In this document: positions 8,706-17,434 of the stretch, in pieces
Layout: each line of letters opens with the position of its first letter
How positions within the stretch are numbered: position 1 is the first letter of the stretch
NCBI RefSeq assembly: GCF_041080655.1
Contig: NZ_CP163525.1
Coordinates: 744,001 to 808,000 of the forward strand
Reading direction: 5' to 3'
From: Streptomyces sp. CG4
GTDB taxonomy: Bacteria; Actinomycetota; Actinomycetes; Streptomycetales; Streptomycetaceae
DNA length: 64,000 bases
The notes under the pieces: model-generated
The model's database searches: none
What the model saw: the letters and a program-made list of their open reading frames with translations, nothing else
Told to the model about the DNA's origin: nothing
Translations under genes and position numbers: made by a program

Positions 8706-11700
8706 CTATCCGATCGCGTCAGCCGCAATCACCTGCTCAGTCCAGATGATCTTGCCGGTCTTCGTGTACCGAGTGCCCCACCGGCGGGCCATCTGGGCAA
8801 CGATCAGGAGGCCCCGTCCCCCCTCGTCGGTGGTCCGCGCGTGACGCAGCCGTGGCGCGGTGCTGCTGGCGTCGGAGACCTCACAGATCAGGCCGCGATC
8901 CCGGATCAAGCGCAGGCAGACCGGTCCGGCCGCATGGCGGATCGCGTTGGTCACCAGTTCACTGACGATGAGTTCCGTGGTGAAGGTGAGATCGTGGATG
9001 CCCCACTCCGTCAGCTTCTGAGCCGCGAGGTCGCGGGCGTGCGCGACGGCAGCCGGGTCGGTGGGCAGGTCCCAGGAGGCGACGCGGTCCGGGGCCAGGA
9101 CACGGGTCCGGGCGAGGAGCAGGGCCGCGTCGTCGGCAGGCGGACCCGTCAGCAGGCTGTTGATGACTCGCCGGCCGGTCTCCGCCAGGGTCGGCAGGGG
9201 CGTTGCGAGGGCATCGCCCAGCCGGGAGAGCCCGACGTCGATGTCCCGGTCGACGGACTCGATCAGGCCGTCGGTGTAGAGGGCGATGAGGCTGCCGTCT
9301 TCCAGCTCGGTCTCGATGGACTCGAACGGAAGGTAGCCGAGGCCGAGTGGTGGTCCGGCGGGCAGGTCCAGAATGTCGGCGGCGCCGTCGGGAGCGACGA
9401 TCATCGGTGGGAGGTGACCTGCTCGGGCCATGGTGCACCGCCTGCTGACCGGGTCGTAGACGGCGTACAGGCAGGTGGCGCCCAGGAACGCGCTACCCGT
9501 CGCCTCGCCCTCGGCCGCCAACGGTGTATCGATATCGTGCGCGCCCATGAGGCCGATGACCAGGTCGTCCAGACGGGCCAGCAGTTCGTCCGGGGAGAGG
9601 TCGAGGTTGGCGAGCGTGCGTACCGCGACGCGCAGGCGCCCCATGGTCGCCGCCGCGTTGATGCCGTGTCCGGCCACGTCTCCGACGACCAGGGCGACGC
9701 GTGCTCCGGAGAGCGGGATCACGTCGAACCAGTCGCCGCCCACACCGCTGGGGGCATCCGCCGGGAGATACCACGAGGCCACGGCGAGAGCGGACCCTCC
9801 CGTCAGGTCCTGCGGCAACAGGTAGCGCTGCATGGAACGGGCCGCCGTGCGCTCACGGGTGAAACGGCGTGCGTTGTCGATGCACACCGCCGCACGGGAG
9901 ACGAGTTCCTCGGCGAGGCGGACGTCGTCGTCCTCAAAGGGGCCCAGCCGCCGGGACCGGGCGAACGTCGCCACCCCCAGGGTGACGCCGCGCGCCCGCA
10001 CGGGGACCACCATCACCGAGCGGAAGTCGTAGTCCAGGAACGAGGCGCCCAGCGTCTCGTCCACGGTCACCCACGGGCTGTCGGTACGGTCAAGGACCCG
10101 TTCGACCAGGGTCCTGCTCTCCAGCAGACAGCGGGTCACGGGGGACGAGGGGGCACGCTGGACTGTCTCCCCCACGGCCAGTGACGCCTCGGGACAGCCC
10201 TCACGAACCGACTGCTGGGCCGCTCGGCGGATGACGGGCGACATCCCGACCGGCCCGGGTGCCGGCTCCTCGCCCCTCGTGACCGAGTCCAGCAGGTCGA
10301 CGGCGACGAAGTCGGCGACGGCCGGTACCGCGTCGTCGGCCAGTTCCTGCGCGGTCCGGGTCACGTCAAGGGTGCTGCCGATGCGGGCAGCGGCGTCGTT
10401 GAGCAGGGCGAGGCGTTCCTGCGCCCGCCATCGCTCGGTGACGTCGATGATCATGTACCAGACGCCCACGGTCCGGCCGTGGCGGTCCTTCATCGCGAAG
10501 AAGGAGGCAGAGATCGCGCGGCCACGGTCGTGCACCGTGTAGCCGGCGCCGCGGTACTCGAAGTCCATCACCGGCGCACCGGTCCGAAGAACCTCGCGCA
10601 TCTTCTCCTCGAAGGCGTCGGCCTCGGCCTGCGGCAACACCTCCGCCATCCGCCGCCCCAGCCGCCGCTTCAGCGAGATCTGGCGGTCCAGCGGCTCGTT
10701 CACCCAGACATACCGCAGATCCGTGTCGAGAACGGCGATGCCGACCGGCGCGTGGCTGAGGAAGGGGGTGAGCATCAGCTGGCTCACCCCGCCGCCCGGC
10801 ATCCGCCAGAAGGCCCGTTTCGGAGGCCGGCCGACGAACCTGCCGAAGATCAGAGCCGCAAGCGTGGCGACCAGGACGCCCGGAATCATCTCGTAGATGC
10901 CCGACCAGAAGGGGCCGTGCAGCGGCTTGACCACACGCCACAGGAGCACCGTGACTGCGCCGGACACGATCCCGGCCATGGCCCCCGCCCAGGTCATGCG
11001 CGGCCAGTACAGCGAGAGCAGGACCACCGGGCCGAAAGCGGCCCCGAAGCCCGCCCAGGCGTAGCCCACGATCCCCAGTAGCCCGCCGCCCCTCAGCGCG
11101 ATCAAAGAGGCCACCAGGGTCACGGCGACGACGGCGGCGCGACCCACCCACACCAGTGCCTGGTCCGAGGCGCGCCGCTTGAGGAACGCGTGGTAGAAGT
11201 CCTCCGTGAGTGCGACGGACGACACGAGGAGCTGACTGTCCGCGGTCGAGATGATCGCGGCGAGCACCGCGATCAGCATCACGCCGGCGCCCCACGGACT
11301 GAACAGGGTCCGACTCAGAGCGATGTAGACCGTCTGCGGGTCATGGAGCGGTGTGCCGAACTGCGCGATGCCCAGCAGGCCGACCACTGTGGCACCGGCC
11401 AGCACCACGACCACCCACCCGGTCTCGATACGGCGGGCGGCGGGTACGGCACTGGTGCTGCGGATGCCCATGAAGCGGGCCAGGATGTGCGGCTGCCCGA
11501 AATAGCCGAGGCCCCACGAGAGCAACGAGATGATCGAGACGGCGCCGAGCGACCCGCCGCCTCCCAACCACCGTCCGTTCACGAAGTCGACCTTGACACC
11601 CATGTCCAGCAGGCTGGGCGTCTTGCTGTTGAGGGAGTCACGAAGCGCACCGAAGCCGCCGAGCGTCGCGATACCTACGACGGGGAGGACGAGCAGGGCG

Positions 11701-12290
11701 AGGAACATCAGCGTGGCCTGCATGACGTGGCTCAGGCTCACGGCCAGGAAGCCGCCCAGGCATGAGTAGACGACGATCACCAGGGCGGTCAGGGCCACCC
11801 CGAGCCGGAAACCGGCGCCGAAGATGTGCCCGAAAAGCAACCCGCCGGCCACCAGTCCACTGGCGACGTACACGGTGAAGAACACGAGGGTCACCGCCGC
11901 CGAGACCATCCGGAGCATCCGTGTGCGGTCCTCGAACCGCTCCTCCAGGTAAGCCGACAGGCTCACCGCGTTCCCGGCGCGCTCCGTGTAGGTGCGCAGC
12001 CTCGGCGCCACGAACAACCAGTTGAGGTACGTACCGAGCACCAGGCCGACCGCGATCCAGCTGGCGCCGACACCGGCCGCGTACACCGCTCCGGGGAAGG
12101 CGAGGAACAGCCAGCCGGACATGTCGCTGGCCCCTGCGGACAGGGCGGCGACGAACGCGGGGAGCCTGCGGCCGCCCAGGGCGAAGTCGGCGAAGGTGTG
12201 CGTACGGCGGTAGGCCCAGACACCTGTTCCGATCATGACAGCCACGTACACGAGGAACGTGGCCACGATCGGCGCACTCAAGTCGGACAT
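8706..12290 (-). CDS. PutP-type sodium/solute symporter fused to PAS, GAF, SpoIIE phosphatase and HATPase domains
   Basis: This 1194-residue fusion starts at ATG 12290 after a CGAGG site. Residues about 1-500 are a PutP-like sodium symporter: the signatures LSAGASDMSGW and STADSQLLVSSVALTEDFY match sodium and proline sites. A PAS domain follows (about 520-640), then GAF (650-810), a PP2C/SpoIIE phosphatase (830-1050; VGGDWFDV, VVGDVAGHG, terminal DDAALLL) and an anti-sigma-type HATPase (1070-1190; ELVTNAIRHA, EGGRGLLI). It may read solute flux or binding and report it by dephosphorylating an anti-sigma-antagonist and phosphorylating partners. SSS fused to histidine kinases is known (CbrA type); this output is different. 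Confidence 0.9.
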   Translation of the reverse strand: MSDLSAPIVATFLVYVAVMIGTGVWAYRRTHTFADFALGGRRLPAFVAALSAGASDMSGWLFLAFPGAVYAAGVGASWIAVGLVLGTYLNWLFVAPRLRTYTERAGNAVSLSAYLEERFEDRTRMLRMVSAAVTLVFFTVYVASGLVAGGLLFGHIFGAGFRLGVALTALVIVVYSCLGGFLAVSLSHVMQATLMFLALLVLPVVGIATLGGFGALRDSLNSKTPSLLDMGVKVDFVNGRWLGGGGSLGAVSIISLLSWGLGYFGQPHILARFMGIRSTSAVPAARRIETGWVVVVLAGATVVGLLGIAQFGTPLHDPQTVYIALSRTLFSPWGAGVMLIAVLAAIISTADSQLLVSSVALTEDFYHAFLKRRASDQALVWVGRAAVVAVTLVASLIALRGGGLLGIVGYAWAGFGAAFGPVVLLSLYWPRMTWAGAMAGIVSGAVTVLLWRVVKPLHGPFWSGIYEMIPGVLVATLAALIFGRFVGRPPKRAFWRMPGGGVSQLMLTPFLSHAPVGIAVLDTDLRYVWVNEPLDRQISLKRRLGRRMAEVLPQAEADAFEEKMREVLRTGAPVMDFEYRGAGYTVHDRGRAISASFFAMKDRHGRTVGVWYMIIDVTERWRAQERLALLNDAAARIGSTLDVTRTAQELADDAVPAVADFVAVDLLDSVTRGEEPAPGPVGMSPVIRRAAQQSVREGCPEASLAVGETVQRAPSSPVTRCLLESRTLVERVLDRTDSPWVTVDETLGASFLDYDFRSVMVVPVRARGVTLGVATFARSRRLGPFEDDDVRLAEELVSRAAVCIDNARRFTRERTAARSMQRYLLPQDLTGGSALAVASWYLPADAPSGVGGDWFDVIPLSGARVALVVGDVAGHGINAAATMGRLRVAVRTLANLDLSPDELLARLDDLVIGLMGAHDIDTPLAAEGEATGSAFLGATCLYAVYDPVSRRCTMARAGHLPPMIVAPDGAADILDLPAGPPLGLGYLPFESIETELEDGSLIALYTDGLIESVDRDIDVGLSRLGDALATPLPTLAETGRRVINSLLTGPPADDAALLLARTRVLAPDRVASWDLPTDPAAVAHARDLAAQKLTEWGIHDLTFTTELIVSELVTNAIRHAAGPVCLRLIRDRGLICEVSDASSTAPRLRHARTTDEGGRGLLIVAQMARRWGTRYTKTGKIIWTEQVIAADAIG

Positions 12291-12646
12291 ACTGCCTCGC
12301 CTGCGAGGTTCATGACCACGGAACTGCAACCGCACGACTGACAGTCGCGATCCCTACTGCACAAATGTACAGATTCCGGTCGCCCTCGGCGGCCGGTGCC
12401 GCCCGCGCCGGTGCCGACACGGGCACTCCGTCACGCCGAGGTCGAAGAGGACCGCCATCACCGGCACGGCAGGCGCACAGGATGGGACAGTGAAGGAGCC
12501 TCTGGCCAGGCTCTGTTGAAGTCACGCAAGCCGGGTTGCCGCTCACGAGCGGCTCACGGACGAGGCCGACAGATCCCGTTCAGGACCCAGGGTCAACCAG
12601 AGGGCTGGTCGGCCTGACCGGAAACCGCTCATGAACGCCCTCACGG
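12291..12646. other. Intergenic region without a recognisable gene
   Basis: About 350 bases separate the divergent-looking leader of the symporter fusion and the end of the NTF2-like gene. Short open frames here lack ribosome sites and family features. I see no strong hairpin or operator. Confidence 0.5.
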
Positions 12647-13051
12647 TCAGCGTGCGCTGCCGATGTTGCGGTCGCCGTCGGCGCCCTGGAGCATCAGGGT
12701 GGTCTCCTCGATGCGCCGGAAGCGCCCGTCGGCGGCGAACTCGCCGAAGAGGTAGACCTCCATGCGGACGGAGGAGCCGTCGGTCTTGTCGACATCGATG
12801 ATGTGCCGGTCGGCGTACAGGTCGCCCTGCACGAGTTCGTCCAGCACCCGGATCGAGCCACTCGCGACGATGCCGCGCAGGTGGGCGATGTGGGTCGTGA
12901 ACTCGCTCCGGTCGTCCCAACGGCCGTCGGTGCGCTGGCGGTAGTCCGGGGCGAAGTGCCGGTCCACGGCTTCGGACAGCTCCAGCCCCGGTGTGAAGAG
13001 CAGGTCGGTCATGGCGGAGACGACGTCGGTACGGAAGGCGCTGGTGGTCAT
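12647..13051 (-). CDS. NTF2/SnoaL-like small protein
   Basis: This 134-residue protein has the pattern of the NTF2/SnoaL fold: an N-terminal helix pair (AVDRHFAPDYRQRT), then strands with HIAHLRGIV and VRMEVYLFGEFAADGRF. Such proteins act as small isomerases, cyclases or ligand-binding pockets; none can be specified here. ATG 13051 follows a GAGGACC ribosome site. It is divergent from a MarR regulator, with two palindromes in the shared 119-bp promoter region, so the MarR protein very probably controls it. Confidence 0.75.
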   Translation of the reverse strand: MTTSAFRTDVVSAMTDLLFTPGLELSEAVDRHFAPDYRQRTDGRWDDRSEFTTHIAHLRGIVASGSIRVLDELVQGDLYADRHIIDVDKTDGSSVRMEVYLFGEFAADGRFRRIEETTLMLQGADGDRNIGSAR

Positions 13052-13101
13052 GGCGGTCCTCACAGAAGGGTCGGGGAACACGGGTTCCCGAATCGGAGAT
13101 T

Positions 13102-13120
13102 TGCGTGCGTCGAGCACGCA
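13102..13120. promoter_or_regulatory. MarR operator 1: TGCGTGC-N5-GCACGCA
   Basis: A perfect inverted repeat with 7-bp arms sits 50 bases before the NTF2-like start. It shares the GCGTGC/GCACGC half-site with the second palindrome 38 bp away (centre to centre), as expected for a pair of MarR-dimer sites in a divergent promoter. Confidence 0.65.
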
Positions 13121-13140
13121 TCTGAAGAGTACTACAGACT

Positions 13141-13157
13141 GCGTGCGCCGCGCACGC
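13141..13157. promoter_or_regulatory. MarR operator 2: GCGTGCG-N3-CGCACGC
   Basis: A perfect inverted repeat with 7-bp arms ends 13 bases before the MarR ATG, overlapping the position of its promoter or leader. Autorepression is the likely role. Confidence 0.65.
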
Positions 13158-13170
13158 TAGTCTGGAGGGC

Positions 13171-13614
13171 ATGCCGAACGATGTAGGACACGAGATCGCC
13201 GACGCGCTGGCAGCGCTGCTCAAGCGCGATACCCGGACACAGCTGTACCAACGCCTGACCGAGGGTCTGGGCGACGCCGTGGACGAGACCACCTACCCCG
13301 TCCTCAGCGGGCTGGCTCGCATCGGCCCGCGCAGCGCCGCCGACCTCGCCAGCGAGATCGGCCTGGACCGCTCCGGCGTCACCCGCCGCGCCACCCGCCT
13401 GGAGAACGCCGGCCTCCTGCACCGCGATCCCGACCCCCTCGACCGGCGCGCCACCCTGCTCGCGCTGACCGAGGCCGGGCAGCAGACCGTGGACGTCACC
13501 CGACGCCGCCTCGCCGCGCACATCGAGGCATCCTTGGCCTCCTGGCCGCCCGCCGATGCCCGCACCTTCGCCCACCACCTCCAGCGCTTCGTCACCGACG
13601 GCCCCTTCACCTGA
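13171..13614 (+). CDS. MarR-family transcriptional regulator
   Basis: This 147-residue regulator has a typical MarR winged helix: the recognition region SAADLASEIGLDRSGVTRRATRLENAG (quoted in parts: SAADLASEIG, DRSGVTRRA) at about residues 50-75, then the wing DPDPLDRRATLLALTEAG. ATG 13171 follows a GGAGGG site three bases away, so the leader is very short. It is divergent from the NTF2-like gene with two shared palindromes. MarR repressors usually release DNA on binding phenolic or drug-like ligands; the ligand here is unknown. Confidence 0.9.
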   Translation: MPNDVGHEIADALAALLKRDTRTQLYQRLTEGLGDAVDETTYPVLSGLARIGPRSAADLASEIGLDRSGVTRRATRLENAGLLHRDPDPLDRRATLLALTEAGQQTVDVTRRRLAAHIEASLASWPPADARTFAHHLQRFVTDGPFT

Positions 13615-14468
13615 TCCGGAACGGGAACCTGACGCCATCGCACCCGCTCCGGGCGGGTGCCTCGACCCGGGTTGCGAGCCTTGCGCTCGGCCGCGTCGCC
13701 GCCGCACCGGAACGCCGGGAGGCCCCTCACCCGCCCGGCTCGACCATGCAGCTCCGAGCGAAATCCGGGCGTCGATTCTCTGCCTGTCCATCCGATGGAG
13801 ACGGCACATCGCATCCACACGCACCAGTCCAGATCGGCCGAGATTTCAGTGCGCCACCCGCCTCAAGGAGGTGGCCGTCGCCGACCGGGCCACCAAAATC
13901 TGATGTGGCACCAGAGCCTGGCCGGAGCCGGGAGAACAAGGCAGTGACCAGCTCCCAGCCGCGCGTCCTGCACTCCCTGATCCCCACCCGCCCACCAGGC
14001 CGCCACCCCGGGCGAACGCGCCGCCGCCCAGATGCACCACCTGGGCATCGCCACCATCCCGGCGCCGGTACCGGCCGCGGCCGCCGAACTGATCGCCACC
14101 GACGTCCACACCGGCCCGACCACCGCCCCGGAAGACGCCCGGCCGGTGATCACCCGTCTCACCGAAATGTGACCGCCGCAGGCGATCTCCGAGGTCAGAC
14201 ATCGTTGGCTGCGACTCTTACAGGGGGTGGTGATTCGAGGATGCGCGGCGATCACGAGCCACGCTGCACTCACTGCGGTCGTGTTTCTTCACGCTCGGCT
14301 CGTGGGGCGGCCTGCCTGGACGCTCCCCCGTCGCACACCCGAGTGCGCCGACCGACTACATGCTCCGGCCGGCTTGCAAGCGGCGCCGTACCCCGCTCTG
14401 TGCGGGGCTGCTGGACCTGACCGAGACCCGCCGGACGTCCGTCCAGCGGGAACTCTTCTTCACGACCG
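13615..14468. other. Degenerate region between MarR and TetR genes
   Basis: No convincing intact gene. A plus-strand open stretch from about 13990 to a TGA at 14170-14172 reads like the C-terminus of a protein (AAAQMHHLGIATIPAPVP, ending RPVITRLTEM). It has no start or ribosome site and is probably a gene fragment. Around 14240-14420 a short Cys-containing frame (CTHCGRVSS) is also seen, with no support. Confidence 0.35.
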
Positions 14469-15080
14469 CTAGCCGACTGGCCCCTCGGCCCGGGGAAGGC
14501 CGGCGATGATCAAGTCGAGGGCGAATTCGAATCGCTGGTCGAAGTTGTCGGGGCCGATGTACGGCAGGACCTCGGCCAGGGCCGGGTAGCTGTCGGCCGG
14601 GGCCTGGTCCGGGAGGAGGGTCGGTGCGGTTTCCTGGGCGGCCTGCTGTTCTTGGGTGAGACCCAGAGTCAGGTAGAAGATCGTCCAGTGGGTCCACGCC
14701 GCCGTGCGCGGCGAGTGGCCGGCCGCCAGCAGGGTGGCGATCACGGTGTCGGCGTAGCGCAGTGTGCGGGGCTCGGCGGCGAAGACGCCCGCGACCATTC
14801 TGGCGGCGTCGCGGTGGGAGAGCAGCGCCGTGCGGCAGCGGTGGCTCAGCGCCTTGAGCCGGTCGGGGAACGCCTCGGGTAGCGGCTCGTCGAGACAGTG
14901 CGCAAGGAGTTCATCGGAGGCCAGTTCGAGCAGGCGGCCCTTGCTGGAGGCGTGCCAGCGGACGGTGTTGTGCTGCACGCCGAGCCGGGCCGCGACGGCT
15001 CGCATGGTCACACCGTCCAGACCTTGCTCATCGAGCACCGCGAGCGTGGCGGCGACGATCTCCCCCCGTGTCGTACCCAT
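14469..15080 (-). CDS. TetR-family transcriptional repressor
   Basis: This 203-residue repressor has an N-terminal helix-turn-helix at residues 5-50 (GEIVAATLAVLDEQGLDGVT, MRAVAARLGVQHNTVRWH) close to the TetR(C) group. A ligand-binding helical domain follows (FYLTLGLTQEQQAA). It is divergent from an FAD monooxygenase, and two palindromes lie in the 105-bp gap. The layout resembles tetR/tetX- or rox-type pairs in which the repressor senses the aromatic substrate of the enzyme. Confidence 0.9.
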   Translation of the reverse strand: MGTTRGEIVAATLAVLDEQGLDGVTMRAVAARLGVQHNTVRWHASSKGRLLELASDELLAHCLDEPLPEAFPDRLKALSHRCRTALLSHRDAARMVAGVFAAEPRTLRYADTVIATLLAAGHSPRTAAWTHWTIFYLTLGLTQEQQAAQETAPTLLPDQAPADSYPALAEVLPYIGPDNFDQRFEFALDLIIAGLPRAEGPVG

Positions 15081-15114
15081 CCGATGTGCCTCTCCGGTCG
15101 GTTTCCGCGCCCCT

Positions 15115-15131
15115 GTTGTCCAATGGACAAC
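15115..15131. promoter_or_regulatory. TetR operator 1: GTTGTCC-N3-GGACAAC
   Basis: A perfect palindrome with 7-bp arms lies 34 bases before the TetR start. It shares the TTGTCC/GGACAA half-sites with operator 2, 34 bp away centre to centre. Confidence 0.7.
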
Positions 15132-15147
15132 TCTAGGGCATGCTCAG

Positions 15148-15166
15148 CCTTGTCCAACGGACAAGG
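15148..15166. promoter_or_regulatory. TetR operator 2: CCTTGTCC-N3-GGACAAGG
   Basis: A perfect palindrome with 8-bp arms ends 19 bases before the monooxygenase ATG, just upstream of its AAGGAG ribosome site. Repressor bound here would block monooxygenase transcription. Confidence 0.7.
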
Positions 15167-15185
15167 ATGAGAAGGAGTGATTGTC

Positions 15186-16658
15186 ATGCTCGACGTGCTC
15201 ATCGCCGGGGCCGGCCCGGTGGGGCTCTGGCTGGCCGCGGAGCTGCGCCTGCACGGGGTGGAGGTGACCGTCGTGGAACGCCGGGCAGCACCGGACGGAC
15301 GGTCGCGCGCGGTCGGCATGCAGGCCGGCACGCTGGACACCTTCGCCACCCGCGGACTCGCGGAGCGGTTCATCGAACGCGGCACCCCGGTGCCGACCGG
15401 CCACTTCGGGGCGGCCACCACCCGGCTGGACTTCTCCACAGTCGGGGCGGTGCACCCGTTCATGCTGGCGCTGGGTCAGTCCGTCACCGAACAGCTCCTG
15501 GAAGAGCACGCGGTTGCCGTGGGCGCCCGGGTGCTGCGAGGGGAGGAGGTCGTCTCGCTCACCCAGGACTCGGACGCCGTCGAGGTGGTGATCCGGGCCG
15601 GCGGCACCCACCGGACCGTGCGGGCCCGCTGGGTGGTGGGCTGCGACGGCACCCGCAGCGCGGTGCGCCAGGCGGCCGGCATCGACTTCCCCGGTCAGGA
15701 CACCACCCTGACCGGGTGGCTCGCCGACGTCGAACTCGACAATCCGCCCACCGCGCCGCTCGCCGCCACCGGGCCGGCCGGTTCGTTCCTGGCGGCCCCG
15801 ATCGGCGACGGCGTCCACCGGCTGGCGGGCCTCTCCACGGCGACCATGCACTACGGCGCCGGCGAACCGCTGACTCTGGAGGAGGTGCGCGAGCAGACCC
15901 GTACGCTACTGGGACGGGACCTGGGCATCCGCAACCCCCGGTGGCTGTCGCGCTACGGCAACGCCACCCGCCAGGCCGCAAGGTACCGAGCCGGACGGGT
16001 GCTGGTGGCCGGGGACGCGGCGCACATGTTCTTCCCGGCCGGCGGGCAGGGCATGAACCTCGGCATCCAGGACGCCACCAACCTGGGCTGGAAGCTGGCC
16101 GCCACCCTCCAGGGCCGGGCGCCCGACGGACTGCTCGACAGCTACGACACGGAGCGCCGGCCGGCCGGCCGCGCCGTCATCGACAACACCCGCGCGCAGC
16201 TCGCCCTGTTCGCCGCGGCGAGCCCGGAGCAGATCGCGCTGCGCGAGGTCTGGTCCGCCGCGCTGGCCGAACCGCAGACCAACCGCCAGTGGGCCCGCCG
16301 GATCGCCGGCTTCGACGAACCGCTCCCCGCCGACGCCGCACCCGGCACGCATCCGCTGAACGGCACGCGACTGGCCGGCCTCACCCTGGACACGGCCGAC
16401 GCACCCACCGCCCACCCGATGATGCACCACGGCCGGCCACTGCTGCTGGACCTCGGCGGAACGCGGACGCCGTGTTCCGCAGGCGGTCTGGAACAGCGGA
16501 CAGCCACCGTCAACACCGAAGCAGCGGATCCGATCTGGCGGGACGTCACCGCCGCTCTGATCCGACCGGACGCCCGGATCGCCTGGGCCAGCACCGACAC
16601 CGACCCGCAACACCGGGCCGCGGACTGCCTCACCGCCCTGCGCACCTTGTGCCGCTGA
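15186..16658 (+). CDS. FAD-dependent aromatic monooxygenase (TetX/PHBH class)
   Basis: This 490-residue flavoprotein hydroxylates an aromatic compound using NAD(P)H and oxygen. It has the FAD-binding GAGPVG at residues 8-13, the DG motif GCDGTRSAVR near residue 157 and the second FAD motif VLVAGDAAHMFFPAGGQG near 272. A C-terminal thioredoxin-like extension is also present. I chose ATG 15186 because AAGGAG lies eight bases upstream; a GTG nine bases earlier would overlap that site. Control by the divergent TetR gene suggests substrate-induced detoxification of a drug or phenolic compound, or a tailoring step. Rifampicin- and tetracycline-inactivating enzymes belong to this class, but specificity is not readable. 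Confidence 0.9.
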   Translation: MLDVLIAGAGPVGLWLAAELRLHGVEVTVVERRAAPDGRSRAVGMQAGTLDTFATRGLAERFIERGTPVPTGHFGAATTRLDFSTVGAVHPFMLALGQSVTEQLLEEHAVAVGARVLRGEEVVSLTQDSDAVEVVIRAGGTHRTVRARWVVGCDGTRSAVRQAAGIDFPGQDTTLTGWLADVELDNPPTAPLAATGPAGSFLAAPIGDGVHRLAGLSTATMHYGAGEPLTLEEVREQTRTLLGRDLGIRNPRWLSRYGNATRQAARYRAGRVLVAGDAAHMFFPAGGQGMNLGIQDATNLGWKLAATLQGRAPDGLLDSYDTERRPAGRAVIDNTRAQLALFAAASPEQIALREVWSAALAEPQTNRQWARRIAGFDEPLPADAAPGTHPLNGTRLAGLTLDTADAPTAHPMMHHGRPLLLDLGGTRTPCSAGGLEQRTATVNTEAADPIWRDVTAALIRPDARIAWASTDTDPQHRAADCLTALRTLCR

Positions 16659-17434
16659 GCGAGCTCGGTGAGCCCACCCGCCGGACCCGCGCGGCGCCCC
16701 TCTCTCACGGACCAGGCCGGATCAGCGTGCGACTCCTCCAGCCCCAGCGGGGGCACCCCCATCCGTGCGTGCATCGCAAGGCGGAGCACCTCCCGACCGA
16801 AGGCTGGAGGCGTGCGTGACGGCTCGGCGCGAGCAGGAAGTCGTAGAACGCCTGGAAGGTCCGGCCCTGGTCCGACTCCGCGATGCTCTCGCGGCTGCCC
16901 AGCACCTCATCCAGCAGCCCATCGTGTATTCAGGCAAGTAAGGCAAGTGGCACGGGGGCGATTCTGCGAGACCGCTACGAACGCCGGAGCGTGCACACTG
17001 CGGCGTCGAGATCACGGTGCCGCTCGGCGGTAGCGCCTACCCGCCACCATGGCCCGTTTTCGTCAGGCTCGGCGTGCACCATGCCGAGGAAGCGACTGCC
17101 CTCAGGTGGCCCACTCCATACGGTCGGTGTCTGCCGGCCGGACGAACTGCAGGTGGTGTTCGTCAACTTGGTGGGTGAACAAGTCGCCCAGCAGGGCGGG
17201 ATCTGTAATGGCCCCTCGACCTGCGGCCGGTCTACCACCGCCTCGACGAGCGAATACGGCTGGGATGCGCCTGAGGCGACGGGAGACGCCGCTGCCCGCC
17301 GCTTGGAACCGCACGGCCGGTGCGCGGTCGGGTCTTCCTTGAGGTACTCACTGTTCGCCGTGCGGTTGCCTGGGCGCCATAGCGCGCACGGAGACTGCGA
17401 AGGCTCGATTCCGGCCAGCCCTAGGAACGTCTAC
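16659..17434. other. Gene-poor stretch with gene fragments
   Basis: Apart from the DUF3375 fragment, no intact gene is seen. On the minus strand, two frames (about 17314-17105 and 17105-16978) read continuously protein-like across a frame change: TDPALLGDLFTHQVDEHHLQ, then FLGMVHAEPDENGPWWRV. This may be a short broken gene. The sequence at 17398-17420 resembles the T-arm of a tRNA but no cloverleaf forms. Confidence 0.35.
16817..16923 (-). pseudogene. Fragment of a DUF3375 gene
   Basis: About 36 residues (GLLDEVLGSRESIAESDQGR, then TFQAFYDFLLAPSR) match the conserved central part of DUF3375 proteins, the JetA-like component of JetABCD/MksBEFG-type Wadjet anti-plasmid systems. Both ends break off; no other Wadjet genes are in the window. 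It is a relic. Confidence 0.5.

Noticed and set aside
13990..14172. Possible gene ending RPVITRLTEM
   Set aside because: No start, ribosome site or recognised family; kept only as a note within a degenerate region.
17395..17425. tRNA-like T-arm (GGCTCGATTCCGG)
   Set aside because: No matching acceptor stem, D-arm or anticodon arm can be folded upstream; it is probably chance or a degraded attachment site.
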